Part shown: piece after piece, positions 23,818 through 36,418 of the stretch
Numbering within the stretch: position 1 is the stretch's first letter
Layout of the letters: the number at the start of each line of letters is the position of its first letter
NCBI GenBank assembly: GCA_014529385.2
Contig: CM043944.1
Span: forward strand, 169,643,740 to 169,707,739
Direction: 5' to 3'
DNA from: Adiantum capillus-veneris
Lineage: Eukaryota > Streptophyta > Polypodiopsida > Polypodiales > Pteridaceae
DNA length: 64,000 nt
Program-made: the position numbers and the translations under genes
Notes under the pieces: model-generated
Told to the model about the DNA's origin: nothing
Database searches by the model: none
Seen by the model: only the letters and a program-made list of their open reading frames with translations

Positions 23818-25240
23818 GATTCTACTTGACTCGACATATTACAGCTCTGGTTTTTTTTGCTCTTTTGAGTTTTAATATTCTTACAATATTGGATTATGTT
23901 GTTACCACATGGCTTGGCAATATAGGGCCCTGATTGTTGATAGCATACTATTGAAGCATCATAATCTATGGTACAGACAGGTTTTCCTGTGTTTTTTTAC
24001 TGGTTTTTTTGCAGGTCGCGCAATATTAATAGGGTGTTTTCCCTAAATGCGTACTATTACGGGTTTTTAAAAAAACAATGGGTGGGGGTTTTTTTGTGAT
24101 TACCCATACTGTTTAAACACCATTTTCATTCTAAGGAACCTCTTATAAGCGTGGGTTTATACCGGGTATCTTCTGGTTTTAAACTCATTTACTAGTTAAG
24201 ATGCATGCACTGTTCTGGCTTATGGTAAACTAGGGGGCTTGATCTAGCTACTTACAGATATTGGATTGTTGTTAGTTGTTTGGTTTCAAGGTTTTTTTGG
24301 CACGATTTCTTACAATTATTGGGCTTATTTTGTTACTAGGTATCTTGATAAGGTGTTATAGTACTATTTCATTCCCAAGGACATGTAAAGTTGGAAACTA
24401 AAACCATATGGCCTCATATTCCTTTGGCTTCATGGTTTGACTTAACGATTGGCTTGACATCACAAGGGCTCCTTGTTGCCACTTGGCATGCTAAGAGAGG
24501 GGTTCAAGGTAAGTGATATACAAATTGGGGGATGATTTGGATTCCTTGTACCATGAAGGGCATAAATTGTGTTTGACGTAAACAAAAACGACCTTGATAT
24601 TTTGAACTATTAAAGAATTTTTTTCTTTAGAAAAGCTTCTTCTATAGCTTCTTATGGTGAAGCTTCATTAATCTTGAAAGATAACCTAAATTAATTGTTA
24701 AAGATGTTGATGGGGGATCAAGACACTTGGATTAGGAGGGGTGATGGCCTTCTAATCAAAATAATGATATTTTTTTTGCTAGAAACTTTGGAGGATTTTA
24801 TAAAAGGAGAAGTACATTTTAGAACACATAAATTACTTTTGGACTAAGCTTGTAAGTTATTCAAAAAAAGTTTGTAAGATGGACATGGATAACAACTGGT
24901 ATAGTCCATTGATACATGTACAACACATCCAAGGCTAACATATCTGTTGTCTTGTTTGGATGGATGCAGGTAAGGACTCTATCTTATCTTGGAAGGTTTT
25001 TTTTGGCTTTTAAGCAGTTGTCCAATATAGGATTAATCATACACCCACTGCAAGGGAAGTACTTCCGTTCTCTGTATACTAGAATGAGGCTTCATTCATA
25101 CAAACATTGTAGAAAGATAATTCTAAGATTGAGTTGTTTTTGTACTTATCATTTCCCTTTCTCTGGAGCGAGCTGTCTTTTGAATGTCAAAGTTCAATTA
25201 TGTCTTATTATTTATGATAAAACAACTACACACACATGTC
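23818..25240. repeat. 1.4 kb repeat, copy B (uninterrupted)
   Basis: Co-linear with 5403-6177 plus 18424-19056. At 24596-24604 it shows the unoccupied MULE site. Direct orientation relative to copy A, separated by the Penelope-like element. Confidence 0.85.
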
Positions 25241-25329
25241 ACTTTCATGTGTGACTTGCTGTTCTAAGAATGGATACTTGCTGATATTTAACACTACATG
25301 GATGGTAGGTATAAGTTCAAAAGTTTTTA

Positions 25330-25660
25330 AGTAGGAAATGGATAACAATTGATAGGTTTGTTGACACCTATAATGCGTCTTCAAGGCTAATGAGTCTGTT
25401 GTCTTGTTTATATGGATGCAAGTGAGGACTCTATCTTTACTGATAAACTTTTTGGCTTTATTGTTGTCCATCACTGTTAAACCTGGCCTCTTTCACTTCA
25501 AAATAAGTTGTTCTTGACTATCTTATATACAAAACACTAGAATGATACCTCATTCTCACTATGATGTACAAAAATGAATCAAATACTGAGTTGTTTTTGT
25601 GCTAATCATTGTCCTTTGTCTAAAGCTAGCTATCTTTTGAATTGTTATGTTCTTTTGTGT
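25330..25660. repeat. Diverged partial third copy of the repeat's right part
   Basis: Order and wording follow 24890-25215 (for example AAGGCTAA...TCTGTTGTCTTGTTT then ATGGATGCA...GAGGACTCTATCTT, and later TGAGTTGTTTTTGTGCTAATCATT) with many differences. This suggests an older tandem duplication of the repeat end. Confidence 0.7.
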
Positions 25661-28600
25661 ATAAGTATAAGGCCTAAAGCAAAAACACACACAAAAAATG
25701 CACACACACAACCTTACAATCATTTTTGGTGGCACCTTCTATCTCTTGCCTTGTTGGGACCTCCCATTTGGTTGAATCACTTCACTAGTTTAAACTACGC
25801 TCTTGGTGAAAATTGTCAGAAATGCGGATGCAAGATGCATGAAAAGATGAAGGAGAAGCTCAATAGCACATTTTTAGAATGTAGTATCATCATTTTCCAT
25901 TTAATTCAAAATAATTAAGGCCAAGGGTATTGAATCAAGGTCTATGCTTATAAGTATATTCAGAAGGACGAATAAAACACAACAAGCAACCTTAGGTCCT
26001 TCCAAGATGGATTTATCTAAAGAAAACCTCGTAAGAAAGTATTTGATGCGAGTTTTGTGACCCCTGAATTTCTAATAAAATTATAGGCTATATATAATGA
26101 CTACTCAAAAGTATAGACACAAGAAACCATTTTCTCAAGTCTATAGTAGAAAAGAGCAGACAGTCAATAATCTAAACATACCAAAGTAAACCCAAGCATT
26201 ATCATTTTAGTTAGAAGGTATAGTAAAAAAGAGAGAACAATCCATAATCTAAACATACCAAAGTAAACCCAAGCATTACCATACCCAAAAGACAAAAAGA
26301 AAAGTAAAAAGTTCTATTTTAGTCAAAATCTTAACTGAAAAAAGGTGCAAGTTTTAAGAATGCATGCACTTTCCCTATATGCTTTGGCACAACATGTATC
26401 CAAGTAGATCTTTAAATTGTTAGTTTCCATAACCATAAGCAAGAAATTATCTCTTAGGGAAGAGCCTTTATGTATATCCAAAAGATTTAGGTTATGATAG
26501 TAGTGAAAATGATCTGGTAATGCTAGGAACTTTCATGGAGAGGAAGAGGGGACTTTGGCCTAAAGACTTTGTCATGTATATAAGAAACCTAAAAATTAAC
26601 ATAAGAGAAAATGGGAGTTCTAATTATCCAAAAGTAGTTAAGAAAATTCCATAGCACTTATTGTCCTCCTGAAAATGGATATATCCAAGAACTTGGCATA
26701 TGTACAAGACACTTTGTAAGATTAGAAATTGCAAAAAAAGTATTTGGAGCAAACCCATTTTGCCATGGTATGCCCAAAAAAAGTGCTCAAATCTAGATTC
26801 TTGGTAAACAATCAAGGGTTCAACAATAGGTCAAGACCATCACTAAGGCAAAAAGGCATACTAAGACAAATGTAAGCAACCATATCTTCATAATATGAAA
26901 TGACCAACAATTCTGATCAAGCTCAGAATCTATACAAAGAAAATAGCATCAAGTCTTACCAAACATAGTGGGTCAAAGCAACCCCAAGGAAAATATTGGT
27001 GGGACAAACTTTTATTGCCATTTTTTATTTCATAAGATCATCGTAATATTGGTAGAATGATGAATGTCTAGTCAGTCCATAGTTATCAAAAAGAAAAGAC
27101 ACATAACATTATAAAATTTAATCACCTCCATTTGCAATGAGATGACCATAACGAAGGATTTGGGTCAAAAACCTGAGCACACTTAAATCAAGAAATCCAA
27201 TCCAATCCAAAACCATTTTGAATAAAGACTAGTAAGATAGGATCACAAGACAAGTTCCAAATTTAGACAAGGAATCCTAAAGTTTTAAATTCTTAAATCA
27301 TCCCCAAGCAGCATAAAATGTTTCCTAGCCATTCATAAGTAATCTCGACAGTTGAGAAAACTAACTTGCTTCAAAAAGTTTCCGACTGAATTCTTCTCTC
27401 CCACAAATGAAAGTGAATTAACAAAGCCACCAAAGGCACACTCTCTTCCTCAAGCGAAAGTCATAGGTGCATGTGCACAAATGTTAACATTCACAATAAT
27501 GAAAGTAAAAAAGGATATGTGAGTTCAATAGACCCTCATCTTAAATAGGGTCTGAAGGTAGTATAGATTTGGTATGCTCTTCCTCTCCATGCTAGGTCCA
27601 ACACGTCAATCAATTGCAGCAAGTACCCTCCAATCCCAAAAATCCTCTAGTAGACCTACTCACCCATGGTCCCATGTACATCACATTGAGAAATACAATA
27701 TTAATTCACATGATTTAGAATCAAAGGGTAAGTGTTCCCCATATATGAGGCAATAGTGCATAGCAAACAAGGGAGCTGCACTTCAAGCATGCTGAAGAGT
27801 GATATCACCCCATGCAGATGGCCGAGAGAGGAGAGCTCCAGAAAGGATGACCAAAGCATAGTTTAGAGTGGTAGGTATTGAATTAAGGAGCTCTTCTAGC
27901 TAGGATATAAAAACAAGAACTATGTTGTAGCTAGACCATCACCAAGGATAATTAATTTAACATAAGATAATTCAAATAAGATACCTCTATGAAATAGGAA
28001 AAAGCTACACCGTCAAGTAAAGTAGAGCCAATCTTTACTTGGGTGAAAAAAATTCTCATATATTTAATTGAATGTATAAGTGGGCTACAACCTTAGTTGG
28101 GTAAAAGTAGTTCTCAAGTGTGTAATTGCATTGAAGATTTCATAGTTTTTTTTAATGCATAATGTCAAATATAGAGTGCATTGTGTACTATGAAAGATTG
28201 TTGGTGCATGAAATTGAAATCATACATATTGATATATTTGTTTGTGTTTTGCTATTAATTATCATCGTTACCATGTATAAAGACTTAGGGATTGATTATT
28301 CTTTGTTACATGTGAAAAAATGGAGTGAATAATAAAGAATGGAGTAAATAAAGACAATCTGACTTTTACAAATGTGTCTTATTGTTTGCAAATTGCACAA
28401 TGTGTAAATTTGATTGCTTTGTTGATGAAAATTTTAGTTTTAATAGATATTGAGAAGTAGGAATTTTTTTTTGCAAATAAATATGTAGGATATGCTCTTA
28501 ATGCTATATAAGCTATAGACACCAAACAAGCCTTCTCCAGTGCTGACACCTTCTACCATGGCTTCATGCGGAATGCCAATCAAATGGGCACATTTAGCAT

Positions 28601-29427
28601 TCAAAATTGTGCGCATGAATGTTCCCATGGTGTTGGCATCCGATCGGTTGCCGATGGCTCCTTGCACATCTTGTGCCATTACTCATTTGGGAAAAGTGGA
28701 TTGATCTTGAACTTTCACTCTCTTGATCTTTACATTTTGCTCCTCCCACTGTTTGTCCCATGGCTTACTATGACTATATTGCAAGTGGGAACAATGTCCT
28801 TTTTTCAAGTCTTTGCATCATATCTTTATGATGCCAAGCACTATTTTGATTTTATAATTCCCGGGCAAATTCTTTGATACCCATTGGAACCAGTGATTCA
28901 TGGTGGCCTTCAGTGACATGTGTTGTGTATTCTCCTTGATAGTGCTCATGAAATCTTTCAAAAACATGCCACTCTCATTTATCTATTGGACTTTGACATA
29001 GATACACAATGAAATTTCATGTACACACTCCTTGTGAATGGCCTGCATGATGATTTTTGTCGCGTCATTTTTACATTAATCAATGAAAAAACGATTTAAA
29101 TATAATTGCATAGTGCATCTAAGTTTTGCATATGTTAGACTATCAGAATATTAGGTTAAGGACATGTAGCACTTTAAAAAACTATCTAAAATTATAAGAC
29201 ATTCATTCATATTTTGGTTGCTAATACTAGTTTGCACAAACTATGACGATAACTCAAATTAAATACATTGACTCAATGACTCAATCGTCCAGACCATACG
29301 GGTTAAAAACCCTAAACACTTCAAAAAACTATCCTACACTATAAGACAATAGTTCAAATTTTGATTGTTAAAAAAACTAGGTTACACTATAAGACATTTG
29401 TTCATATTTTGATTACTAGCACTAGTT
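25661..29427. other. Long non-coding stretch
   Basis: AT-rich sequence with no gene that I can support. It includes a local duplication (about 26145-26215 and 26220-26285, shared AATCTAAACATACCAAAGTA) and short open frames at 27574-27756 and 28440-28877 that look incidental. Repeated AAGACATT...TTCATATTTTG phrases start near 29175. Confidence 0.5.
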
Positions 29428-30130
29428 CTATACAAAGTTGATAAAATATGGTACAAAGCTAAGTGAACCAATATATAGCTCTCTCTCCATAGTGATTCTT
29501 GACAAATAATTTGCGAAAACAAATAGTTTTTGTTAGTTTATTTTTGAAATGGAAGCAAATTTTTCAAGTCTCTCAATATCTTTTACTAGAAGTTAATTAG
29601 TAGAATTTAATTTTACAAATAATTTACCAATCGGAGATAAAATATTTATTTTTGAGCTTTTCATGATAAGTGTAAGGATTATACATATGTAGAATGAACT
29701 TTTTCTCTCCTTAATTCCACATGTAAGAAGTTTCATAAGATTTTGATGTTATATAAAAGTAGTGTCTCATTTACTATAAGCTATGCTTGGAGCACTTTTT
29801 GTGGCATACGAAGTTGATAAAATATGGTACAAAGCTAAGTGAACTAATGTACACTTGTCTCTCCATAGTCATTTTTGACAGATAATTTGTGAACACACAC
29901 AAATTTTGTAGTTTATTTTAGAAAGGGAAGCAAACCTTTCAATAGAATTCATTTTATAAATAATTTACCAATTTGAGAAAAAATATTTATTTTTGAGCTT
30001 TTCATGATAATTGTAAAAATTATACATATATAGAGTGAACTTTTTCTTTCCTTAATTCCATATGTAAAATTTTTGGTGTTACACGAACGTAGTGTCTCAT
30101 TTACTATACTCTATGATCTGAGAAATTTTA
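29428..30130. repeat. Direct tandem repeat, two units of about 350-385 bp
   Basis: Unit 1 (about 29428-29800) and unit 2 (about 29810-30130) share GTTGATAAAATATGGTACAA and TTTACCAAT, TATTTATTTTTGAGCTTTTC and GTGTCTCATTTACTAT in the same order, with moderate divergence. Non-coding. Confidence 0.8.
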
Positions 30131-30168
30131 GTGGCTCAAGTCTATTTTGTAGCTCACTATAAATTTTG

Positions 30169-30171
<3 letters not shown>

Positions 30172-30225
<54 letters not shown>
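30172..30225. repeat. (GA)n microsatellite
   Basis: About 50 bases of uninterrupted (GA)n. Confidence 0.95.
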
Positions 30226-30230
<5 letters not shown>

Positions 30231-31086
30231 TTTTGTGATGAATTGATCTCCAAAGTTTAATATGCTAAAAACATAGCATTATATGGTGAACCAAATATTA
30301 GTTTTGCAATAAAGTTTGTTAACATAATAGAGATAGCTGAAAAATAATTCAACAGATAGTTGCTGAATAATTAGAATTTTCTTTTAGTTTTTATAGATAT
30401 GTGATGGTGATACTAGATACTTTGACAAAAACAATCAACACGAACATTTATAGACATTGTGAAAATTTGTATAAAAAATACTCTTCACGGTCTCGTTAAT
30501 GACCAAGTATTTCGTGTACATAGCACTCAAACACACATTATACATGAATGCACATACAATTTATATGGCATTCATATGGCCAAGTCAACTACATGAACCT
30601 CGCATTTATGCAACACATGCTTCTAACAAACAACACACATTAGTTGTGTTGCCGACCAAGTGCCACTCAAATCCATAGACAATTTAAATACGAGAATTAT
30701 ATGCTCATGTTACCGATCGATGCAGGGAAGGGAAGTTGACTCACCATAATGATACTAGCATTGCCACGGTAATGATGTAGTACCCATATGATGAGCCAAT
30801 ACTTACCACATGAATACCATATTTCCCCCGTAATCTGGGTGATGCCCCCGTGGTAAGCACCATTTTGTAGAATGGATAATGCACACACCCACATCGTGTG
30901 GTAGGGTACCTTTCTATTGCTGTGCAATACAACATAAGGTACGCTACCACACAACACACACACAAAACAATCACATGAGTAGTGTGGTCTGGTACTCTAC
31001 TACTATTGCGCATTGCCACGTGGATCACACTCCCACAAATCCCCTCCCTCCATCCCTCTTTGTGACGTATCTGTAAAGGTCATCGT

Positions 31087-31088
<2 letters not shown>
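30226..31088. other. Non-coding stretch before the (TC)n tract
   Basis: No supported gene. The sequence around 30880-31020 contains several imperfect inverted phrases (GTGTGGTAG, CTACCACAC) but no element boundaries that I can define. Confidence 0.45.
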
Positions 31089-31174
<86 letters not shown>

Positions 31175-31183
31175 CTCTCGCTC
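31089..31183. repeat. (TC)n microsatellite
   Basis: About 90 bases of (TC)n with two interruptions (CG) near the right end, about 50 bp upstream of the short LTR element. Confidence 0.95.
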
Positions 31184-31233
31184 TAAAAATGCTAACCCAC
31201 AGGATCACCTTTTTATTATATTGTGGGCCCGCC

Positions 31234-31400
31234 TGTTGGGTATGCAAGCCCGGGTTCAATAGTGTCTAAGCCCGTGACAACAAGTCTCAAGACATGCAGC
31301 TATAGACCATCGGTTTAGTGGATTTTGCATGTCCAAAACTTTATATAGTTTTAAGGTGTGTTCTACAAATAATCAATAAAAAAAAGTGTGTTCTGTATCG

Positions 31401-31482
<82 letters not shown>

Positions 31483-31553
31483 CGCGCTTCTGCTGCACCT
31501 TCTCCTTGCCATGGCTCCACGATGGAAACCTCCATAGCCCGCTACACCTAGCA
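31234..31553 (+). repeat. 5' LTR of the TRIM-like element
   Basis: Starts TGTTGGGTATGC, contains TATA-like ACTTTATATAG (31339-31349) and a 76-base (CT)n tract at 31403-31478, and ends ...CACCTAGCA two bases before the primer site. Confidence 0.8.
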
Positions 31554-31555
31554 GC

Positions 31556-31567
31556 TGGTATCAAAGC
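31556..31567 (+). other. Primer binding site, initiator tRNA-Met-like
   Basis: TGGTATCAAAGC, one mismatch from the standard TGGTATCAGAGC, positioned directly after the 5' LTR. Confidence 0.75.
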
Positions 31568-31893
31568 CTCGAGGGATGTGCTTGAGAAGCCTCGCGGGAC
31601 CTACCCCTCACAGAGGGAGAAAGCCAGCTCGTCGCTCTGCATGGATTTGGTCACAGTCACTATCATGAGCCTCACCTTGGCCTAAACCACAACTCTCGAC
31701 ACCAAGAAATCACCACGTTCTGCCTCTACTGGCCGCTCTAAGACTATCCACGCCATCGCACGTTGTTTGCTGCTACAGAAACTCATTTTTTTTGTTTTAT
31801 TGTGATTTTCACACTGCCTTTTTTGTCCACTTACTTGACCTTGATTAAGGCCCTAGTCACACACTTGGTGTTCGATAGTAGCCATATTGGAAA

Positions 31894-32430
31894 TTGGATC
31901 TTGAAGGAGTCATTTCCAGAATGTCAACAAGCTTTTGTTTTTGGGTTTCAAAACCACCATTTTCCCTGTATCAAAGCTCAAAATGCAGCCTATTTGGTGG
32001 CGATACCAGCAGCTCAGGGACTATGACAACAATCAATGCACACTCAAAAATGAGTACAAATGACATTGGTAAAGCTTATGTGTGCAGGAAAGTAATAACA
32101 CAAGTTGGTCTCTTCACTCATACGAAGGATGATGGCAATATTGAAGGGAAAATCTTACGCCCCGGATCATACGAGTTGGTGGAATTGGCAGCAACTAAGA
32201 TTCTCACGGAGCACACATATCTTTGTGAAATCTGTAGAAAGGTTTTCAAACGAGCTGTCGAAGAAAAGCAAAAGGGTGAGTTCAAAATTAAAACTTATCA
32301 AGAAAGCAAGCTAGTGAAGATTCTTGCAACTATTTGCTTCAGAAACTCGGCATATCAACAAATGCAGCACATAAAGGTCTGCTTCGAGATTGCAGTACAA
32401 AATTTTGCAAAGTATTGTTTTCCAATTTAG
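31894..32430 (+). CDS. Open frame of unknown identity inside the TRIM-like element
   Basis: A 178-codon open frame filling much of the internal region. I do not recognise it. It contains YLCEICRKVFKRAVEEK, a possible single CxxC pair, and no RT, integrase or gag motif. It could be captured host sequence or chance. Support is weak, because open frames of this size occur by chance in AT-poor pockets and no regulatory context is visible beyond the LTR promoter upstream. Confidence 0.25.
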   Translation: MDLEGVISRMSTSFCFWVSKPPFSLYQSSKCSLFGGDTSSSGTMTTINAHSKMSTNDIGKAYVCRKVITQVGLFTHTKDDGNIEGKILRPGSYELVELAATKILTEHTYLCEICRKVFKRAVEEKQKGEFKIKTYQESKLVKILATICFRNSAYQQMQHIKVCFEIAVQNFAKYCFPI

Positions 32431-32754
32431 TGTCATAGATTTGTCAGCTTTAGTCTATTGTCAAAACAATCATACTCTTTTTAGTCAAAGCTTGTTGTCA
32501 GTTATTGTCATGCTTGCCAGTTGCCATCATGTCAAAATTTGTACGGGTTATAGACACTGCCACATAAAAGGTGGTAAGAACACCCCTTTGTTGTTTGGTC
32601 GGGTTCTAGTATGTATCACACTGATGGTTGTTTGAGGGAAGTGCACACACACACCTATGTTATAGTCAAGGGGAGGACTTCTAGTCATGGTTTCAGGTGA
32701 ATGAACTCTGCCATGGTCTGTCTGTCTCGAGTCCATTGTCAGTGGTTTGGGCTT

Positions 32755-32763
32755 GAGGGGGGG
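32755..32763 (+). other. Polypurine tract
   Basis: GAGGGGGGG immediately upstream of the 3' LTR, the expected plus-strand primer. Confidence 0.75.
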
Positions 32764-32764
32764 T

Positions 32765-32931
32765 TGTTGGGTATGCAACCGGGGGTTCAATAGTGTCTAA
32801 GCTCGTGAGAACAAGTCTCAAGACATGCAGCTATAGACCATCAGTATAGTGGAGTTTGCATGTTCAAAACTTTATATAGTTGTAATGTTTGTTTTACAAA
32901 TAATCATTAAAAAAAAGTTTGTTCTGTATCG

Positions 32932-33001
<70 letters not shown>

Positions 33002-33066
33002 TCTGCTAAACCTTCTCCTTGCCATGGCTCCATGGTGGCAACCTCCATAGCCCGCTGCACCTAGCC
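32765..33066 (+). repeat. 3' LTR of the TRIM-like element
   Basis: Aligns over its full length with the 5' LTR. The (CT)n tract here (32934-32998) is about 65 bases against 76 in the 5' LTR. Confidence 0.8.
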
Positions 33067-33071
33067 CTGCC

Positions 33072-33442
33072 AAGCTTCTAGTTTTTCCCAACGTGCTCAC
33101 ATGGGCTTCTTAATTTTCCCGACGGGCATGTCAAAAATTGAAAATCTTGGTGGGCTTTTAGTGGGTTAATAGGTCACCTGAAACTGGCTTAATTGTGATC
33201 ATGTAAATTTTTAATTAATTAAATATGATATAACACTCAATAAGCACATAAAATTTTATGTGATTATGTAATTATTAAATCTCAAATCACGGGCTCTACA
33301 AAGTAGGCCTTACAAGATGGGCATGTTCTTTTTCTGGCTATCCTACAAATTCTCGAGCCTTCAGTTGTGCTAACAATTTTAGAAGTTGTTGCTTGAGAGG
33401 TTGTCTCTTCCTCATGATTGGCTGATGGATTTTCAATTGTGA
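33072..33442. other. Non-coding gap between LTR elements
   Basis: No gene or repeat recognised. It is the original flank into which the chromovirus inserted. Confidence 0.45.
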
Positions 33443-33715
33443 TAGTGTGAGAGATAACCCTCCCCAGGGGTCTATGCACAAAATATACAATTTACACTTT
33501 TATACAATTTCATTATACATCAGAGTTGCGGAAGCATTTGCATAGGGGAGGAGTTCTCAGCACCCGGCCAAGCATCGAGATTAGGCCATGAGCCAGAATG
33601 CATCCAGAGGTGCCTAGCGACTACTACTACCCCTGAATGGGTGTTATGAATGAAAGCGTACTCAAGAAAAATTATAACATTGTGGAGGGTGAATATATGT
33701 GTACATCACGTTGCA

Positions 33716-33823
<108 letters not shown>

Positions 33824-36408
33824 AGTGAAGGGTGAAATAGAGTGCACAGAGACATGAGTAATTGACAACAGAGAATCTTTAAATGCCCATCTAAATGGAA
33901 CAAGCAACCATGTATTAATGCAATGACAAAATATGGGTATACCATAACATCAAAAAAAATTATGACAAAATAACTAGTAGAGCACCGGACCTTGTGTAGG
34001 GACCGACCGGTCCACCCATCCACTTCCACTCTACTACAGAAAAAGAGAATTTCACTTCGCTGGGAGCGATCTAGAACACCTCCATCCTACTTGAGCCAGA
34101 CATAGGTGAGGCCGCTTCGCCTCCCTCCATGAACCCGAGCTCTGAAAGGGTCCCAAATACCAGCAGGTGGTAGGGTATCAACACCAACCATACCAGTTTC
34201 GTCGCCACGTCTCTTCGATGCCCAGCATCGGGTGTTTAGGCCAAGCCAAGGCAAGATCCCCGATGTGTTAGCCGTGTAGGTCATTAAACCCCCGATGCAC
34301 TAACCGTATAGATGAGCCTAACAAAAAGAAGAAGACCTAGGCAACACACCTGATCCAACAAAGGCCGAGGTCAAAGGCCCTTTAGTCTAAGGCTAAGCGA
34401 TGTAGGTGATCCTAGTCTTGTAGCGATGCTGCCGTGAGAAACATAACACATGAGTCCAATTAAAATAACACTTCCCGGATGCAAAAACAATTTCTTTTTC
34501 AAACAATTAGACTGTACAGGGTCTCTACCCTTACACCTCTACCTTAAACCATCTTGATCACTTCATGATCCAATCCAAAACCCATAAAATATAAACCATA
34601 ATCCAATGACATCACATGGGTGAGCTCTTCACCTTACTTGGGTGAGGCACGACCAATCCTGCATAACCACTTTAGAACATAACATGGCTGCAAAAATTTC
34701 GGCAGCATAACTCAATCTAGAAAAAAAAACCATAAGCCACACCGGCTTCCGCCATAAAATATCAACCAAAATCCATGAGAGAATCTCAGCCCTTAACCAT
34801 AAATCATAATCACACTGAACCAACTCCCACACTTGGAGTTTGACATATCCGGTACCATAATAGGAGTCTACACTCATGTGACCTTAAGATGTGATTCTTT
34901 CATGCATAAGAAGAGTCCGACCTATAAAAATCCAATTTTGACAACATCCAATCATGCAAAGCTGATGCATCACATTCGCACTTCACCACTCTAGCACCTA
35001 CAGCTAGTTTTAACTTAGAAAGGTGGGAAGCAATCATAAACATGAATATGAGGCATCCATATCAATCCATGAGTTCCCTTACATCATATGATAACATTTC
35101 AACACCATAATCACGATGCAAAACAACTTCGACCTTTAGGTCAACCATAAACCATAACTTCACACATATGCAGAAACAAATTTTATGACATTTTCGGGAG
35201 CATGAAAAACATGAAAATTAAAGTGTTTGACCTCAAATAAATGCATCAAGTTTATCTCTATAATGTAGACCATCACTCCATCACGTCACTTTGACCATAT
35301 GATACTCACACAACAAACTGTAACCTCCAAATAAAGTCACTTTATTCATAACTGCATATGCGGTTCAGAATGTTTAACCATATACTTTCATGTAAGTTTA
35401 GGGCCATCTAATAATTGAAATCAACTCACCAAAAAAAACCTTAGAACATATCAAAACGGCTCGGTTAACTCACTACGTCATATGGTAACCCCCCTTTGAT
35501 AGCACTCCTACGCGTGTAGGTAAAACTGATAATAGAGTGATTAATAACTCGCATTCTCGAAATGATAACGGAGACCTAAATTCATTTATCATCAACTTTT
35601 AGTAAGCTTCTTAATTGGTTAAGTGGGTTTGCCCATCCGGTGAATCTATATAGTAGTCCTCCAAGGAGCCTGGAATAAAAACTTTTAGTTGTGTAGTGGA
35701 CAACAATCTGTTTTTTGACCATATCTCTTAACTCGTGCGTGTTTTTCAGATGTTACATCAGAGAGAAAATATTCTAAAGGATGTGTTTTTTTAATGGTAT
35801 AAAGGGTTCGGGCTGATTCGTAACAGTTTGTGATTTATGACCAAAATAGTATTCCTACCGCTTCTTTGGCGTGAAACGAAAAGCGCTTCTTTATGCACGT
35901 GCGTGATTATAACTCATCATGTCCATAAATCAACGTGTAAAACATGATGAAACAATCATGAAGCAACCTCGTATGTACTTGGTTAATCCATACATACACT
36001 CGTATACCAAAAACGATCACCAAGAGGGTGACTATGTAGAAAAAACGACATAGAGAGAAAGAGATGATGACTATGAAGTTTATGGTTTGTCACCGTGATT
36101 TCGGATTGACTTGGGGTTGGTGAAAGGCTTCTTTCTTTTCCGCAAGAGAGCGGTGATGAGAGCTACGTAGAGGTATCCGCCACGAAAACTTCCGGAGAGT
36201 GCGTATACCGTGAAACGAGAGAGAAGCTAATAAGCAATTAGAGAGAGAGTATCCTTCTTCTTCTTCTTCACGAGAGAGAAGAGTTTATGGAGATTGTGAT
36301 GAAGAGCTTGCACCACTCCATATAATAGATAGTAATTTTGACGTCAAAGCGAGAGAGCTTCCGCATCTGAGAGTGTATCTACTCTCCTCAAAGTGAAAGA
36401 AGAGAGGT

Positions 36409-36418
36409 CTTTATATAG
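36409..36418 (-). promoter_or_regulatory. TATA box of the chromovirus LTR
   Basis: CTATATAAAG on the minus strand. The partner LTR has ATATATAAAG at 57895-57904. The conserved position in both LTRs supports a promoter there. Confidence 0.6.

Larger units (their letters stand above)
31234..33066 (+). mobile_element. Short non-autonomous LTR retrotransposon (TRIM-like), 1.8 kb
   Basis: Two LTRs in direct orientation (31234-31553 and 32765-33066) share TGTTGGGTATGCAA, TTCAATAGTGTCTAAG, AAGTCTCAAGACATGCAGC, a (CT)n tract and CCTTGCCATGGCTCCA. A primer site follows the first LTR, and a G-rich polypurine tract precedes the second. Flanks CCGCC (31229-31233) and CTGCC (33067-33071) could be a 5-bp TSD with one mismatch. 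The internal region has no gag or pol, so it must have relied on another element's proteins. Confidence 0.8.

Noticed and set aside
19057-25240. Hammerhead ribozyme in the Penelope-like repeats
   Set aside because: I looked for CTGATGA with a downstream GAAAC pairing on both strands of the repeats and saw no convincing core.
28440-28877. Two overlapping open frames on opposite strands
   Set aside because: No recognisable domain, and the sense of each is broken just outside the frame.
31341-31685. Ser-Leu or Arg-Glu repeat proteins over (CT)n tracts (also 32849-33100 and 33637-34029)
   Set aside because: Microsatellite artefacts on both strands.
34087-34284. Short frames within the chromovirus LTRs (also 55419-55667 and 56093-56314)
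   Set aside because: Not conserved as open frames between the two LTR copies.
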